NCBI GenBank assembly: GCA_003990745.1 | Contig: RBNI01000699.1 | Location: forward strand, 1 to 27,777 | Length of the DNA: 27,777 nucleotides | DNA from: Jimgerdemannia flammicorona | Lineage: Eukaryota; Mucoromycota; Endogonomycetes; Endogonales; Endogonaceae | Direction: 5' to 3' | Part shown: piece after piece, positions 1-10,189 of the stretch | How the letters are laid out: each line of letters opens with the position of its first letter | How positions within the stretch are numbered: the stretch's first letter is position 1 | Translations under genes and position numbers: made by a program | Notes under the pieces: model-generated | The model's input: the letters and a program-made list of their open reading frames with translations, nothing else | Databases searched by the model: none | Told to the model about the DNA's origin: nothing

Positions 1-3000
1 TAGCCAAGATTTCAAGTCATCCCAGTGGCCCCCCACACCAACCTGCCTCTGCTCCACACCCAGTCTATTTCCAATTACTATCCAAAAGTCCCCCAATACC
101 TCACACTCTCCTAGCCAATGTTCTGGCATCTGCACCAGACCCCCAGCCTGCCCTACATTGTAACACTCCTCACACTCAAAGCGGCCATCATCCACCAGAT
201 GCCTAGTATGGAAATTCAACATGACATTCCTCCACAGCACTCACCACCACACCACCCAGTATTTAGGAGGAAGCCACCATCGCACCTCAGCACTCCAAGA
301 CCAGATACCTGCCCAGTCTCACTCCTTGCCAATCCCTGCTGTCTGCCAGCCCCTTGGCTAAAGATCTAGGCCAAGACTCCGCTGACACTCTACTCTATCC
401 CCAATATCAAATATTTCAAGTGAGGTACCCCCCAGGAGCAGTCTATCCCAACTCCACATATCGGGCCCCCACATCACCTCCCCCTCATTGCCCTGCCAAT
501 GCAGGCCAATTCTGTGTACTCCCTCTACCACTCCCCACCAAAAGCCCCTGAATTGCAGCCGCCGAGCATCATTCAGCCCCACCATAGAGAGCAGATCTCC
601 AGAGGACTCTCAAGGGGAGGATCTCATCTCCCACACCTTTTGCAGCAGAGGCACCCAACCCCTGCCCCACAGTTCAGCAGCTCTCTTCAACCACCAGGCT
701 CGCAAGCAGTGCAACTGCTTGGGGAAATCCACAAGGCCTAGACCCCCCCTGACCACCAGTATCACCAAAGTATCCCAACTGATCTGGGCCCTCCTCTCTG
801 CCCAAATCCAATCTCTAGCCACTTTCGTCAGCCTCTTCACCACCCACACTGGGAAGTCCAGGTGATAGGCCATGTACCACAGCTTGGGAAACCAATATAC
901 ATTCAGTATTATCACCCATCCTGCCAGAGAGATATGGCAGCCTCCCCAACCTTGAAGGGCCTCCCCCCACATGGTCACTCTGCTCTCCCACCACACTCGT
1001 GGCAGGACTGAGCCATACACTGAGAGGAAGATGCCCAGATACCACACCACCTCACCAGTAGGGACAATTGTTCCAATGACATCCCCACCCACTAGCCCAT
1101 TCCCTAGCACCATCGTCTCACACTTATTCCAGTTGAGCTTCACCCCAGAGTGAGCCTCATACCAATCTACTGTCTCCTTAAGCACCTTGACATCTGCCAC
1201 AGACCCAAGTCCAACCACTATGTCATCAGCAAAGGCCCCCACCTTCCACACTATATCATATATAGAGAGCCCTGCCACCTTTCAGTGAATCTGATCCATC
1301 AATGGCTCCAGCAAAAGGGCATAGAGAATAGGGGACAAAGGATCCCCCTGAGGGACTCCTCTTCCCAAGGAAAATGCCAGACCACGGTATCCATTATACA
1401 TCAACGCCGCCCAACTGCTCCCCAGCAGACTCAACATAGAGGCCCGAAATCTCAGAGGAACACCAATTCAATCCAATACCTTGCCCAGCCAAACCCACCA
1501 TACCCAGTCATATGCCTTCTCCTGGTCTAAGAAAACCAACCTTCCATCGAGTCCACAGGCCCGAGTCCCTTCAATGATACCATGAACCCATACAGTCCCA
1601 TCTCTTATAAGCCTGCCCCCAATGAAGCCCCGCTGCTCCTCCCCCAGCACCCCTTGGGCAACTTTCTGCATTCTAGTGATGATCACCTTAGTCACCATTT
1701 TCCTGTCCATATCCAGAAGCATAATCGGCCTCCAATTCTTCCAGTCCTCCCTTCTCCCTTTATCTTTGTACAATAAGGCCACCAGCCCAAGGTCTTGCTC
1801 TCCAACCCACTCACCCCTCTGAATAACATGGTTACAGAGGGCAGTCATCTCACCCAAAACTCTGGGAACCTTCACCATCTTTTTCCAGAAGTCCCATGGC
1901 AATCCATCCTCCCCTGGTGACGTTCCAAGTTTAGTCACTGCAAGGACACTCTGAATCTCCTCTCCTTGCACTGGTAAGATTAAGTCACTCAAATTAGCTA
2001 CTTGTGGTGGCCCCCACTCCTCTAGTATATTGACAATCACCACCTCATCTGCACCCCCTTCTTCCTCACTCCACAAATCCTGCCATCACTCCTTCAAAAC
2101 TCCTAAGATTTGTTGTGTGCCATGCACCATGTCCCCATCAGCATTCAGGATCCCATCCCACTGATGCCGCACTCTCCTAGTATTGAGGAGTCTCGATAAG
2201 TACCTAGTAGGCTGCTCACCCTCCTCAAGCCCCTGCCACTGTAGCCTGGCAGCCATACCTCGCATATGAGTCTCCTCCTCATCTCGCAACACCTGTTGTA
2301 GTTCCACTATCTCCAATTTCGCCCTCTCCATCCTCCAGTCCTCCACTCCATCAGAAGTGAGCAGATCCACTCAATCCAATTGCAGTCTCCTCAGCCTATT
2401 GGAAGCACACCTTGTGCACTCCCTCCTCTGCCTCCCAGCCTCCCTACTGGCTCCTCTCCAAAAGACCCTTACAGCCTCTTTCAAACATTTCCAATGGACA
2501 TCCACAAGCAAACCCTCATGCCTCCACACAACAACCTTTGCCTGAATGTCCTCCACCCACGAGTCCCACAACCCCTTCTCGGCCAGCAGGGAGGAGTTAA
2601 GGCGCCAATGTCTGGGTCCATCTCCACTCCCCCCAAACCGCTCCTGCCCCAACAGTCCCCAGTGGTCAGACCATGGGCACCACTCCACCTCTAATGACTT
2701 CCAAACATCAGAACCCCAATACTCAGCCATCAGAATCCAGTCAATCCTGATACCTAAGCCATTCACCCAATGTGTATAGACCCTGGTATCGCCCCACTGC
2801 ATTCTGCCCATATCCCCCAATGAGCTCAACCTCTCCACCTCCTTCCATACCCCCAGCCCTCCACTTCTCCCCCCTGCACTCCTCCCTCCATCAGTCCTGT
2901 CTAGATGCTGATCCCGAACCATATTAAAGTCCCCCCCCAGAACATCAACCCCTTTCTCCAAGAGAATACCCTCCTCTATCAGCTCCTCGATCCATGCAAT

Positions 3001-3342
3001 TCTCTCACCCCTAACCACAGGGCAGTAGCAAGAGCCAACTCTCACTGACTCCCACCCCGGCCTCTGCCAATCTCCCCAGACCAAGCAATCACCCCAGCTC
3101 CTAACACTTGCCAAGTCTCCTCTACCCTTCCTCACCAGAATTGCCACTTTTCCAAACCAAGCAGCGGCCCCACCCCCTTCCCTAGTCCACTCCACCCTAT
3201 CATCCTCATCCTCACACCTCACATCCTGTAGTAAAAAGAGGTCCACCTCTAATCCCTTGAGCCAAGTAAAAATGTTCTTATGCCATCCAGATCCCCACAA
3301 CCTATTCACATTCAAAGAGAAAATGGTAGTTGTACTGTTCAT
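1..3342 (-). pseudogene. LINE-1 ORF2: endonuclease / reverse transcriptase / zinc motif, eight premature stops, partial
   Basis: This is the LINE replicase, which nicks target DNA and reverse-transcribes the element RNA from the nick. The start is the ATG at 3342 (MNSTT), identical in position to LINE-2; an in-frame ATG at 3369 adds nine residues. Domains in order are: an apurinic-type endonuclease (EEP fold) with LNVN near the start, LLQDVRCE, GGDFNMV (about 2919-2939) and SDHW (about 2659-2670); the RT with GFIGGRLI, GRGVPQGDPLSPILY and catalytic FADD (1222-1233); a thumb/connection region rich in Trp; and a C-terminal zf-RVT-like motif, CEEC (163-174) followed by HWLGEC. No RNase H is visible. 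In-frame stops are at 2371, 2086, 1468, 1282, 610, 358, 319 and 241 (lowest coordinate of each), with no frameshift. The frame is still open at position 1 and by comparison with LINE-2 should run ~320 bp further. Confidence 0.9.
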
Positions 3343-3372
3343 AGGAATAATGTTAGATAATGATCCCATCCT

Positions 3373-5400
3373 CTACAAGTCTGCATTCTGCTCCTTCTGC
3401 ACCAAGTCCAATTCATGTTCAGCAGCCTGTTTCCTTTCCCCAGCTTCCCATGCCTCCAGCCCTTCCAGAAGCTCTACCATTGCCCCATCTTCTCTCTCCT
3501 CAAAGTCCTCCCTATACTCCAGACAAGCCTCCCTCCAGAACTGCAGACCATGATGCTCCACCCAACAGTAGGCTGCCCTCTCACTTGCAACCACTGCCAG
3601 CTCTGCCTTCCTCACCTCATTGACCTCATAACCCTCCTCCTCTAGGAAGATCATAAGAATCTCCCCCCTCAGTACCTCCTCCACACCATTACTATGCAGA
3701 ATCCATTCCCAATACTCCTCAGGTATTGCCCACAGATTCACCTCTCCCAATGTATCTGCTGCAAGGTTATCCATCACCTTGCTCATCTACAGCAAATTCC
3801 CCACCTCCTTCCCTCCTGGGGTCGCTGGCCTTCCTGCATTCAACATCATGGTGTCCACACCTACACTGGCGGCCTCATCCCATCCCTCCTCAGGGATATC
3901 CACCAGCTCGTCCTCGCCAGCTACTACTACCTGGTCCCCTTTTTCCACATCCAGGACCCCAAAGCGCATCCACTGGGCCCCCTTCATCACCACATCCTCT
4001 GTCATCCTTCTCTTCACTGCTGGGCCCCTCCTGATGAGAGGAGGGGGAGTGGCATCCAATTCCTGTTCCCAGACCTCAAATGTACCGTCGGCATAGGGAC
4101 CCTTGGCCAGTACCTTCCCAGCCTCTTCCTTGTCTGCCTCCACCTCCCCTCCTCCATTACCAGCCCAGACACTGGCATCGACGCCCCCAGATATCTCAAC
4201 TCCAGCTGCCTTCGTCTTTGCCTCTGCCATCATACTCACCAGAAGCTCTCTCTGCCTCCTATACTCCTGTGCCCACTCCCACTGCTCCTTATCCATGCAA
4301 ATATGCTTCCCCTCCACAACCTCCAAATGCATTGACTCCTCGAAGAGCTTTCAGGCCTTTGCCCTCCGTTCCACTGCACCACTCAACTCCTCCAGTGCCT
4401 CCAACAAATACTCCTCCTCCTCTTCGCTCCCCTTCACCCTCGATATCCTACAGACAACAGTACCCCACATCAATACCGAGGGCCAGTCACTCGCCTTTCC
4501 CGTGGCCTTCCGCCCTGCCAGCCTAATCCTGACATCCACGTTGCCTGTCCTGATCGTCATTCTCTCCCACACCCTGAATCTGATATCCACAATGTCACCA
4601 TACTCAGCCACCACCTCCTCAACCCTCCTCTTAGTCTCAACCTTCATCACTATCAGTACCCCTTTGACTAGCAGTTGTACCACCCTGGGGTCCCACCTGA
4701 GGCACCTCACCATAGGGACCGCCACTTCACCAACTACAACTCCAGTCTTCATCGTCTCGTCCAGTGGGCCTGCCTCCTCAAAGCCCACCTCCACCCCCTC
4801 CAGCCCCTTCAGGAACTTCACTGAGGCTGCCCCAGCCACCTGCTGCGAGATAAGCCCCAGAACCATCCTAGCCATCACTGCCAAGCCCCGGAAGCACAAG
4901 GTAGCCACGAACTCTGAAACTGACTTCTTGAGTAATGGTACCACCACCAGTCCTGTCACATCATCAGCCAGATCCTCCTTCTGAATCAGTAGTCCCAGCC
5001 CCACTCTGCCATCAGCTATCACATCTCTTTTTTTTTCTTGATTTCCTGTCACGCCTCCATCAGCAGTCCTGCCCCCAGCCACAATACCTCCAGACCCTAT
5101 GCTCACACCCCCAGCCTGGGGACCTTCCCCCCTCCCAAGGCTTGCCTTGCCCTTCCCCACAGCAGTACCAGCCCTGTCATCAACCGGCCATCCACTCCCC
5201 TTCACCTTGTCAGCAAAGCTCACAGGGCCAGTCCACCCTCTCTTCCCACCAGGCACCGACCCTCCTCCAGAACCCTTGCCGCCCTTCGATCCTCCAAAGG
5301 CCCCCATCCCCAGGTCATAACCCATCCCCACACTCTGCTAACCGAAGGCCCCAGGTCCACCTGACCCAGCATGCCCATCAGAACTCTTGCTTGATGACAT
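3373..5400 (-). pseudogene. LINE-1 ORF1 (RNA-binding/gag-like protein), three premature stops
   Basis: This is the first ORF of the LINE, about 675 codons from ATG at 5400 to TAG at 3373-3375. The start is chosen because LINE-2 begins at the aligned ATG and the two N-termini align without gaps. The N-terminal ~110 residues are Gly/Ser-rich and carry a SFADKVKG motif (TFADKV in LINE-2). A folded central part follows, with a region resembling an RRM-like fold: a strand-helix pattern around EEVVAEYGDIVDIRFRVWE and a later GNVDVRIRL strand. That fold is inference. The C-terminal third is acidic and Ala/Glu-rich, probably helical. No CCHC zinc knuckle is visible. Premature stops lie at 5338-5340, 4351-4353 and 3787-3789; LINE-2 has Trp at 5338 and 4351, so these are TGG-to-TAG/TGA changes. 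ORF2 starts just downstream in the same frame. In LINEs, ORF1 protein packages the element RNA; no homologue can be named from sequence alone. Confidence 0.75.
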
Positions 5401-5549
5401 TTGTATAGTACCTTTTCTCCGAGTTGCATTGAAAACCATTGCTTGAAGTTTGTGTAACGTGAATTATACCAGAGAAAGGTGGCATGGATCCTGACCTCTG
5501 ATGATGAAGCCTCCATAGTCCTGAACATTCTGCTCTAAGTCTCTTAGTT

Positions 5550-5684
5550 ATACTGAATAATACCAACACTGGCATTCTGATGTACATAATACTGAATAAT
5601 ACCAGTACTGGCATTCTGATGTAATACTGAATAATGCCAGTACTGGTATTCTGATATAATATTGAATTATATCAGCATCTTGAA
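5550..5684 (+). repeat. ~35-bp tandem repeats in LTR, four units
   Basis: Four degenerate units of about 35-39 bp follow the pattern ATACTGAATTATGCCAGCAC then TGGCATTCTGATRTA. Each unit is centred on a palindrome, TGCCAG-CA-CTGGCA in its best form. The array sits between the end of ORF3 and the TATA box, where U3 enhancers or protein-binding sites would be expected. The function is inferred. Confidence 0.7.
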
Positions 5685-5804
5685 CCTGTACAACCATCAG
5701 TGCTGACTCTGGAACTTAGCAGTTTTTCCTGTCCTGGTATTTTATTTTAGTTATTGGAATTTATATTTAGCTTTATATCTTAGCAACCATTGAATTATAT
5801 TTTG

Positions 5805-5837
5805 TATAAATACCCCACTTATTTCCTCTGAAATAAA
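5805..5837 (+). promoter_or_regulatory. LTR core promoter and poly-A signal (Gypsy-I 5' LTR)
   Basis: TATAAATA at 5805-5812 is followed by AATAAA at 5832-5837. Both are conserved at the same spacing in the other two LTRs. The TATA box would place the transcription start (U3/R border) a few tens of bases downstream. Confidence 0.6.
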
Positions 5838-6042
5838 GTCAGTTCCAGTTCACTTATACACAATCTCTTGCAAGCAATCTAAGAGATAACAAGATAGTTA
5901 AAGATAAGAAGTTTGAGGACTATAAGACCTTGGAAAGGCACTTCAATAAGAACTTGCTTATAACAAACTTAAGTTAGTCTAAGAAGATATATCTTGAAGA
6001 GAATCTGGCATATTTGAAGGACTCAGTGACTACTATGTGACA

Positions 6043-6162
6043 ACTTAGTGCCCATTGGCTGGTGATTCAAGATGAATCCCTCACTTTCAAGCTGAAAAAT
6101 GAACAATCTCCACAACAACTACCCTGACTATAAGAGTCACCCCTGTAAGAATTCAAGATAAG
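6043..6162 (+). other. Gypsy-I leader, expected primer-binding region
   Basis: This is non-coding sequence between the LTR end and the gag start. The same leader follows the LTR at 17435. A tRNA primer-binding site should start within a few bases of 6043, but the sequence acttagtgcccattggctgg has no clear TGG at the junction. The first TGG is at 6056-6058. Either the site is mutated or another priming mode is used; I cannot name the primer. Confidence 0.4.
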
Positions 6163-7491
6163 ATGGAAATGCACCCCCTCATATTCTATAGATATACTAC
6201 TGAAGAGTCAATCCTGACCTTCATTGAAGACTTTGAACAATTTGCCACCATACGAGCTCTTAGTGTGGATGCACAATTGGCCCTTCTACCAGTCAGCCTC
6301 AGAGGACCTGCCAGAGATAAGTTCAATACAGCTACTATTGCTGATAATAGTGTAGCCAAACTTGCCAACATGAAGGCCTTCCTTAGAACAACATACTATA
6401 CTGAAGAGATCAAGCAAGCACTCAAGAATTAACTCAATACTATCTACTAGGGACTTAGTAAAGATCTCAACTCATTCTATACCTGAATCTGTCACCAGAT
6501 TGTCTTAGCTGGCTATGATGATGCCCTCAAGGAACAAATAGCAAATTCAACCTTCCTTAAAGGAGTTCACTCTGAAATTGCTCTAGCAATCCAGTCTACC
6601 CCAGCTGTACTGACCCTTGATCAGAAAGTGGTCTTTGTATAGAGATATTAGACTACTAGACACCCTGCTGAATACTCAATAGAGAAAATAACTGGTATCA
6701 AGATAGAGCCATCAAAGCCAACTAGTATTATACCTGCTATAGTTGTAAACAGACAACTAACCCCACCTACCCCCAAGGCAGCCAAAGCTGACCCAGTAGA
6801 GGGACTTGCCAAGCAGTTTGCCGAAATGACTGTACACCTTAGTGATATTGTTAGAGAAGTCCAAAGCACCAACAGGAGACCAGTGCAGAGATTTGCAGCT
6901 GCTACAGAAGAATGCAATATTATATACTTCAGGTGTAGAGAAGAAGGCCACTATGTAAAGAATTGCATAACTGAAACAAGACACAAAGCCCAACTAAGCA
7001 ATACTAGCAGAACTAGAGAACAAACCAATATAGTAGTCTTTGAGGAGATTAGTGACACTGATGATGAAGAATACTATGAGGAGCTCGAATTCTACCCTAC
7101 TACTGAAGGTACTAGAATCCAGTCCAAGCTCTATGATAAGAAGAGTAACAGTAAGCCAGTTGGAAGACCAAAGAAGACTTCAGCTATCACAATTTAAAGC
7201 AAAACCTAACCTGAGAAGATTGATCAAGATATGGAATTAGATGAAGCTGCCCACCAAATCATTGAAGGCACTACTCTAGTCTCAGGAGAAAGTGAAAACA
7301 AGAAGGAACAGAAGCTGTGCAAGACCAAGATCCACCAGTATGATATCTATAAGGATCTCAAGGAACAGAAGGTCAATGCTACTTTTGGACAGCTAGCCGA
7401 AGTCCCTGCCTTCAGACAGCAGTTGAGAGTAGGACTTGCAACTACTGCCAAGAATCAAGAGTACAAGATTGTAGAAGCTCACAATGCATAG
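6163..7491 (+). pseudogene. gag: Gypsy-I gag (capsid/nucleocapsid), several premature stops
   Basis: This is the structural protein that would form the virus-like particle and bind element RNA. The start ATG at 6163 (MEMHPLIFY) follows the leader. The first ~210 codons are a retrotransposon-gag-like capsid region; the FLRTTYYTEEIKQAL stretch and a later GYDD..LKEQI stretch are typical. Next comes a basic Pro/Lys-rich linker, then a zinc knuckle at 6925-6966 reading YFRC-REEGH-YVKNC. The family pattern is CX2CX4HX4C; here the first Cys is Tyr in both Gypsy copies. After the knuckle come an acidic patch (SDTDDEEYYEE) and a Lys-rich tail. Stops at 6430, 6448, 6487 and others, such as 7195, fall where Gypsy-II reads Gln. 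The frame continues into protease without a clear gag stop, so gag-pol was probably one frame. Confidence 0.75.
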
Positions 7492-8310
7492 GAAGAATCT
7501 GAAAACTCAGGTGAAGAATCTGAAGACCAGTGCAAGACATCAGCCTATACTCCATGTCAGATTGAAGACTGTATCTTTGATACCATCATTGATACTGATG
7601 CTGGAGGATACCTTATGAGTAAGAAGGCAATTGACTGCCTAGGCTAGGATATTGAAGAATCCACCAAGATGGTCTATATTATAGCAGATAGTACACAAGC
7701 TATCTCTCTTGGCAAAATCTGAGAAGTCCCCATCAAGATAGGAGGAGCTACCATCTCAATAGATGTGATTATTACAAGTACCACCAACTATGACATCCTT
7801 ATTGGCAATCAATGACTTTACAAGGCCAAGGCCATCATTGACCTCAATGCCCAGAAGATGCAGATCAACTATAGAGAAAGGAAGGTACAAGTCTCTATCA
7901 ATGTCCACAAAGGAGTTCTATCAGACATGGAGGAAGAAGATGAAGAGGACACAGAGGTCTTCATGTACTCGGTGAACAAGAACAAGAACAAGACACCTAA
8001 ACTCATGGATGAGCAGTGGTACAACAAGATCATTGATGACTATACCCCTCAAGGAAGATACCCCCATGGTACTAGGATGTACTGCTCTGAACACCTGAAT
8101 GACTGCTGGTCCTATATCAGTGAAGTCAAGAAAATCCACTAACAGAAACATGAGCAAGAAGCTGCTGAAGCAAAAAGGAAAGTTGAAGAAGATGACCAGC
8201 CCCCAGAGCTTCAAGCTGACAGTGACAATAAGGAGGAACAAGAATCAGACATCATCCTCAAGGTCAAGAAGTTTCACCCCAAAGCCAAGATCCTAGAATA
8301 CAAGACTGAA
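7492..8310 (+). pseudogene. Gypsy-I aspartic protease and spacer
   Basis: This is the retropepsin-like aspartic protease that would mature the polyprotein. The fold is recognised by CIFDTIIDTDAGG (active-site block, 7591-7602), and later NYDILIGNQ with LYKAKAIIDL, the usual C-terminal signature of Ty3-type proteases. The canonical triad is Asp-Thr/Ser-Gly; here it reads Asp-Thr-Asp, a Gly-to-Asp change explained by one G-to-A, shared with Gypsy-II. Downstream (~7900-8310) is a linker of unknown role with KNKNKTPKL, EQWYNKIID and a charged EEDDQPPEL stretch. In-frame stops in this segment include W-to-stop in the LGWD and NQWL motifs. Confidence 0.8.
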
Positions 8311-8728
8311 GGAGCTATAGGAATAGACCTTACCAGCATTCAAGATACTACCCTCGAACCACAGACCACCACCCTACCTTAGCACTGGAATTGGAGTCAA
8401 GTTGTCAGAAAACTATGCCAGAATTATCAAGACCAGGAGCAGTCTGACCAAAAGCAAAATCTCAGTTAAAGGAGGAGTAATTGACCCTAATTACACTGGC
8501 AAGATCTTCCTCATAGTCAGAAATCACAACCCTACCACCCCATTCGAAATCAAGAAGCATGACAGGATTGGCCAGATGCTGATTCACAAAATCAAGAAAC
8601 CCAAGATCACTGAAGCCATCAAACTCATCAAGATCAAGAGAGGAGAACAAGACTTTGGATCTACTAGAAGAGGAGCCTATGCCACCACCAAGATTGCTAA
8701 ACTTGAGCACAAAAAAGACAAGGACTAG
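8311..8728 (+). pseudogene. Gypsy-I dUTPase domain inside pol, one frameshift
   Basis: dUTPase hydrolyses dUTP to dUMP and pyrophosphate, which keeps uracil out of newly made cDNA. All five motifs of the trimeric family are visible. Motif 1 is AIGIDL (8314-8331). Motif 2 is RSSL (8435-8446). Motif 3 is GVIDPNYTG (8474-8500) with its catalytic Asp. Motif 4 is DRIGQML. Motif 5 is RGEQDFGST (8639-8665), where the family and Gypsy-II have Gly-Phe-Gly. From motif 1 to motif 5 is about 118 codons, a normal core length. One extra base near 8376, absent from Gypsy-II, moves the frame by +1, so motif 1 is in one frame and motifs 2-5 in the next. The domain sits between protease and RT. That differs from betaretroviruses (before protease) and non-primate lentiviruses (after RNase H). 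Confidence 0.87.
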
Positions 8729-10189
8729 AACAAGCATACATATACTATTGGAGAAAACTTTCCACTGAAAGAATAACTTCTCAAGATCCTGCATCAGAAT
8801 GAAGGAGTACTTGCTACAGACTTCAGGGATATCTACAATCAAGAACCCAAGTACTACCATGAAGTTGACACTAGTGATATCAAGCCCATCTATCAGAAAG
8901 CCAGACCCATACCACCTGCCTATAGAGAATGGCTGTGAGCAGAACTCAAGGAAATGGAAGAAGCCAGAATCATCAAACATGCTATCAGTCCCTGGGCTTC
9001 ACCCATTGTTCTTATCCCAAAGAAAGGAAGCAAGTCTGGAGAGTTTGCACCAAGACTCTGCATTGACTACAGGAAGCTCAATACTATCACCAAGAAGAAT
9101 AGGCAGCTCTTGCCAAATATTCAAGAAATACTTACTACCCTTAGAAGTGAAGCCAAATACTACACTACCTTAGATCTATTCTTAGGCTTCCATCAGATTG
9201 GTCTCACTCAAGATGCCAGTGAGAAATCAGCCTTCATCATACCTGATACCACCTATATCTATCTGTGAATACTATTTGGAATGTGCAATGCCCCAGCAAG
9301 TTTTCAGTAAATGATGAACAGAGTCTTTAACAATGAGATTGGAAAATGGCTCTTTATATATGTCAATGATGTAATCATCTTCAGCAACACTGCATGGGAA
9401 TATGTCAATCACATACAGCTAGCCCTCAAGAAGCTCAAGGAGCATGGCCTTTACATCAAGCCCAAGAAATGCAAGTTTGTAGCTCAAGAAATTGCCTATC
9501 TAGGACACCTTATCAACCAGACTGGAATCCATACAGACTCTATGAAGATTGAGGCTATTGCAGCCTACCCAAGACTCAGAATAACCACAGAAGTCCATGC
9601 CTTCCTTGGACTGACCAGATACTACAGAAGATTCATCAAAGGATACTCTAATATTGCAGCACTTATCTACGAGCTACTGAAGAAGGAAACCAAATTCAAA
9701 TGGACCAAGGAATACCAAGAAACCTTCAATGAACTCAAGACCAGGTTGACCCAAGTACCTATTCTCAGAAGACCAGATTAGAATCTAGAATTCATCCTGC
9801 AGACAGATGCAAGTGCTATAGGATTTGGAGCAGTTCTAGCTCAGAAGAAAGATGGATATAAATATATCATCTTCTATGCAAGCTAAGGTACCTGTGGAGC
9901 AGAACAAAACTATGAGTCATGCAAGCTTGAATGCTTAGCAGTAGTTTGGGCAGTAGACAAGTTCCACTACTACCTAGTTGGGAAATACTTTACCATTCAA
10001 ACAGACCATTCCACTCTTATCTGGCTATTCTACACTCTGAACCCCAAAGGAATATATGTCAGATAGATCTACAGGCTGCAAGAGTATGACTGGATTGTCA
10101 AGCACCACTCAGGAAGAACCAACACCAATGCTGATGCACTCTCAAGGATACTCTGAAATACCCCCATCAAGATTACTCAACATGAATAA
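8729..10189 (+). pseudogene. pol: Gypsy-I reverse transcriptase and RNase H
   Basis: This is the RNA-dependent DNA polymerase with its RNase H, in one frame (second codon phase). RT landmarks are KARPIPPAYRE at the entry, SPWASPIVLIPKK, LCIDYRKLN, TTLDLFLGFHQI, FGMCNAPASFQ, the catalytic box YVNDVIIF (9359-9370) and YLGHLI. The catalytic YVDD box has become YVND, a single G-to-A; Gypsy-II keeps YIDD. RNase H landmarks are LQTDASAIGFGAVLAQ, NYESCKLECLAVVWA, TDHSTL and TNTNADALSR, so its acidic residues are in place. Stops include 8726, TGA in REWL-stop-AEL, TGA in YIYL-stop-ILFG, TAA in YAS-stop and the TAA at 10187-10189 that ends the frame. The last is shared with Gypsy-II and overlaps the integrase frame. 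Confidence 0.93.

Larger units (their letters stand above)
1..5487 (-). mobile_element. LINE-1: non-LTR retrotransposon, 3' end outside the window
   Basis: A two-ORF LINE lies on the minus strand. Reading from its 5' end near 5487, it has a short 5' UTR, ORF1 (5400-3373) and ORF2 (from 3342 to beyond position 1). Aligned to LINE-2 in this window, position 1 matches about 19318 there, so only the last ~400 bp (end of ORF2, 3' UTR, poly-A) are missing. The 5' boundary is set by homology: from 5488 rightwards the sequence matches the Gypsy LTR copies at 12730 and 16880, which are uninterrupted. The insertion therefore cut the LTR reading frame ORF3. The last few bases (5487-5492, gatcct) could belong to either element because of microhomology. 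All ORF damage is nonsense; I found no frameshift. LINE-1 and LINE-2 are clearly one family but diverged. The + strand here is C-rich because the LINE sense strand is G-rich. Confidence 0.9.
5488..6042 (+). repeat. 5' LTR of Gypsy-I (3' part only)
   Basis: This matches the last ~550 bp of the complete LTRs at 11720-13278 and 15849-17434. It begins inside the last codons of the LTR reading frame ORF3 (in-frame stop TAA at 5536-5538), because LINE-1 has inserted there. It then holds four ~35-bp repeats, a TATA box and an AATAAA signal, and ends in ATGTGACA at 6042. The three LTR copies differ mostly by C/T and G/A transitions. Past 6042 the sequence continues as Gypsy leader, as it does after 17434, whereas after 13278 it becomes unrelated DNA. 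This fixes the LTR end. Confidence 0.85.

Noticed and set aside
488..865. Long plus-strand Pro/Ser-rich frames across both LINEs
   Set aside because: They are shadows of the G-rich LINE coding strand. The minus frames carry the endonuclease, RT and zinc motifs.
5550..5684. LTR repeat array as a CRISPR array
   Set aside because: Units are contiguous, only 3-4 in number and without unique spacers; they sit in a retrotransposon LTR of a eukaryote.
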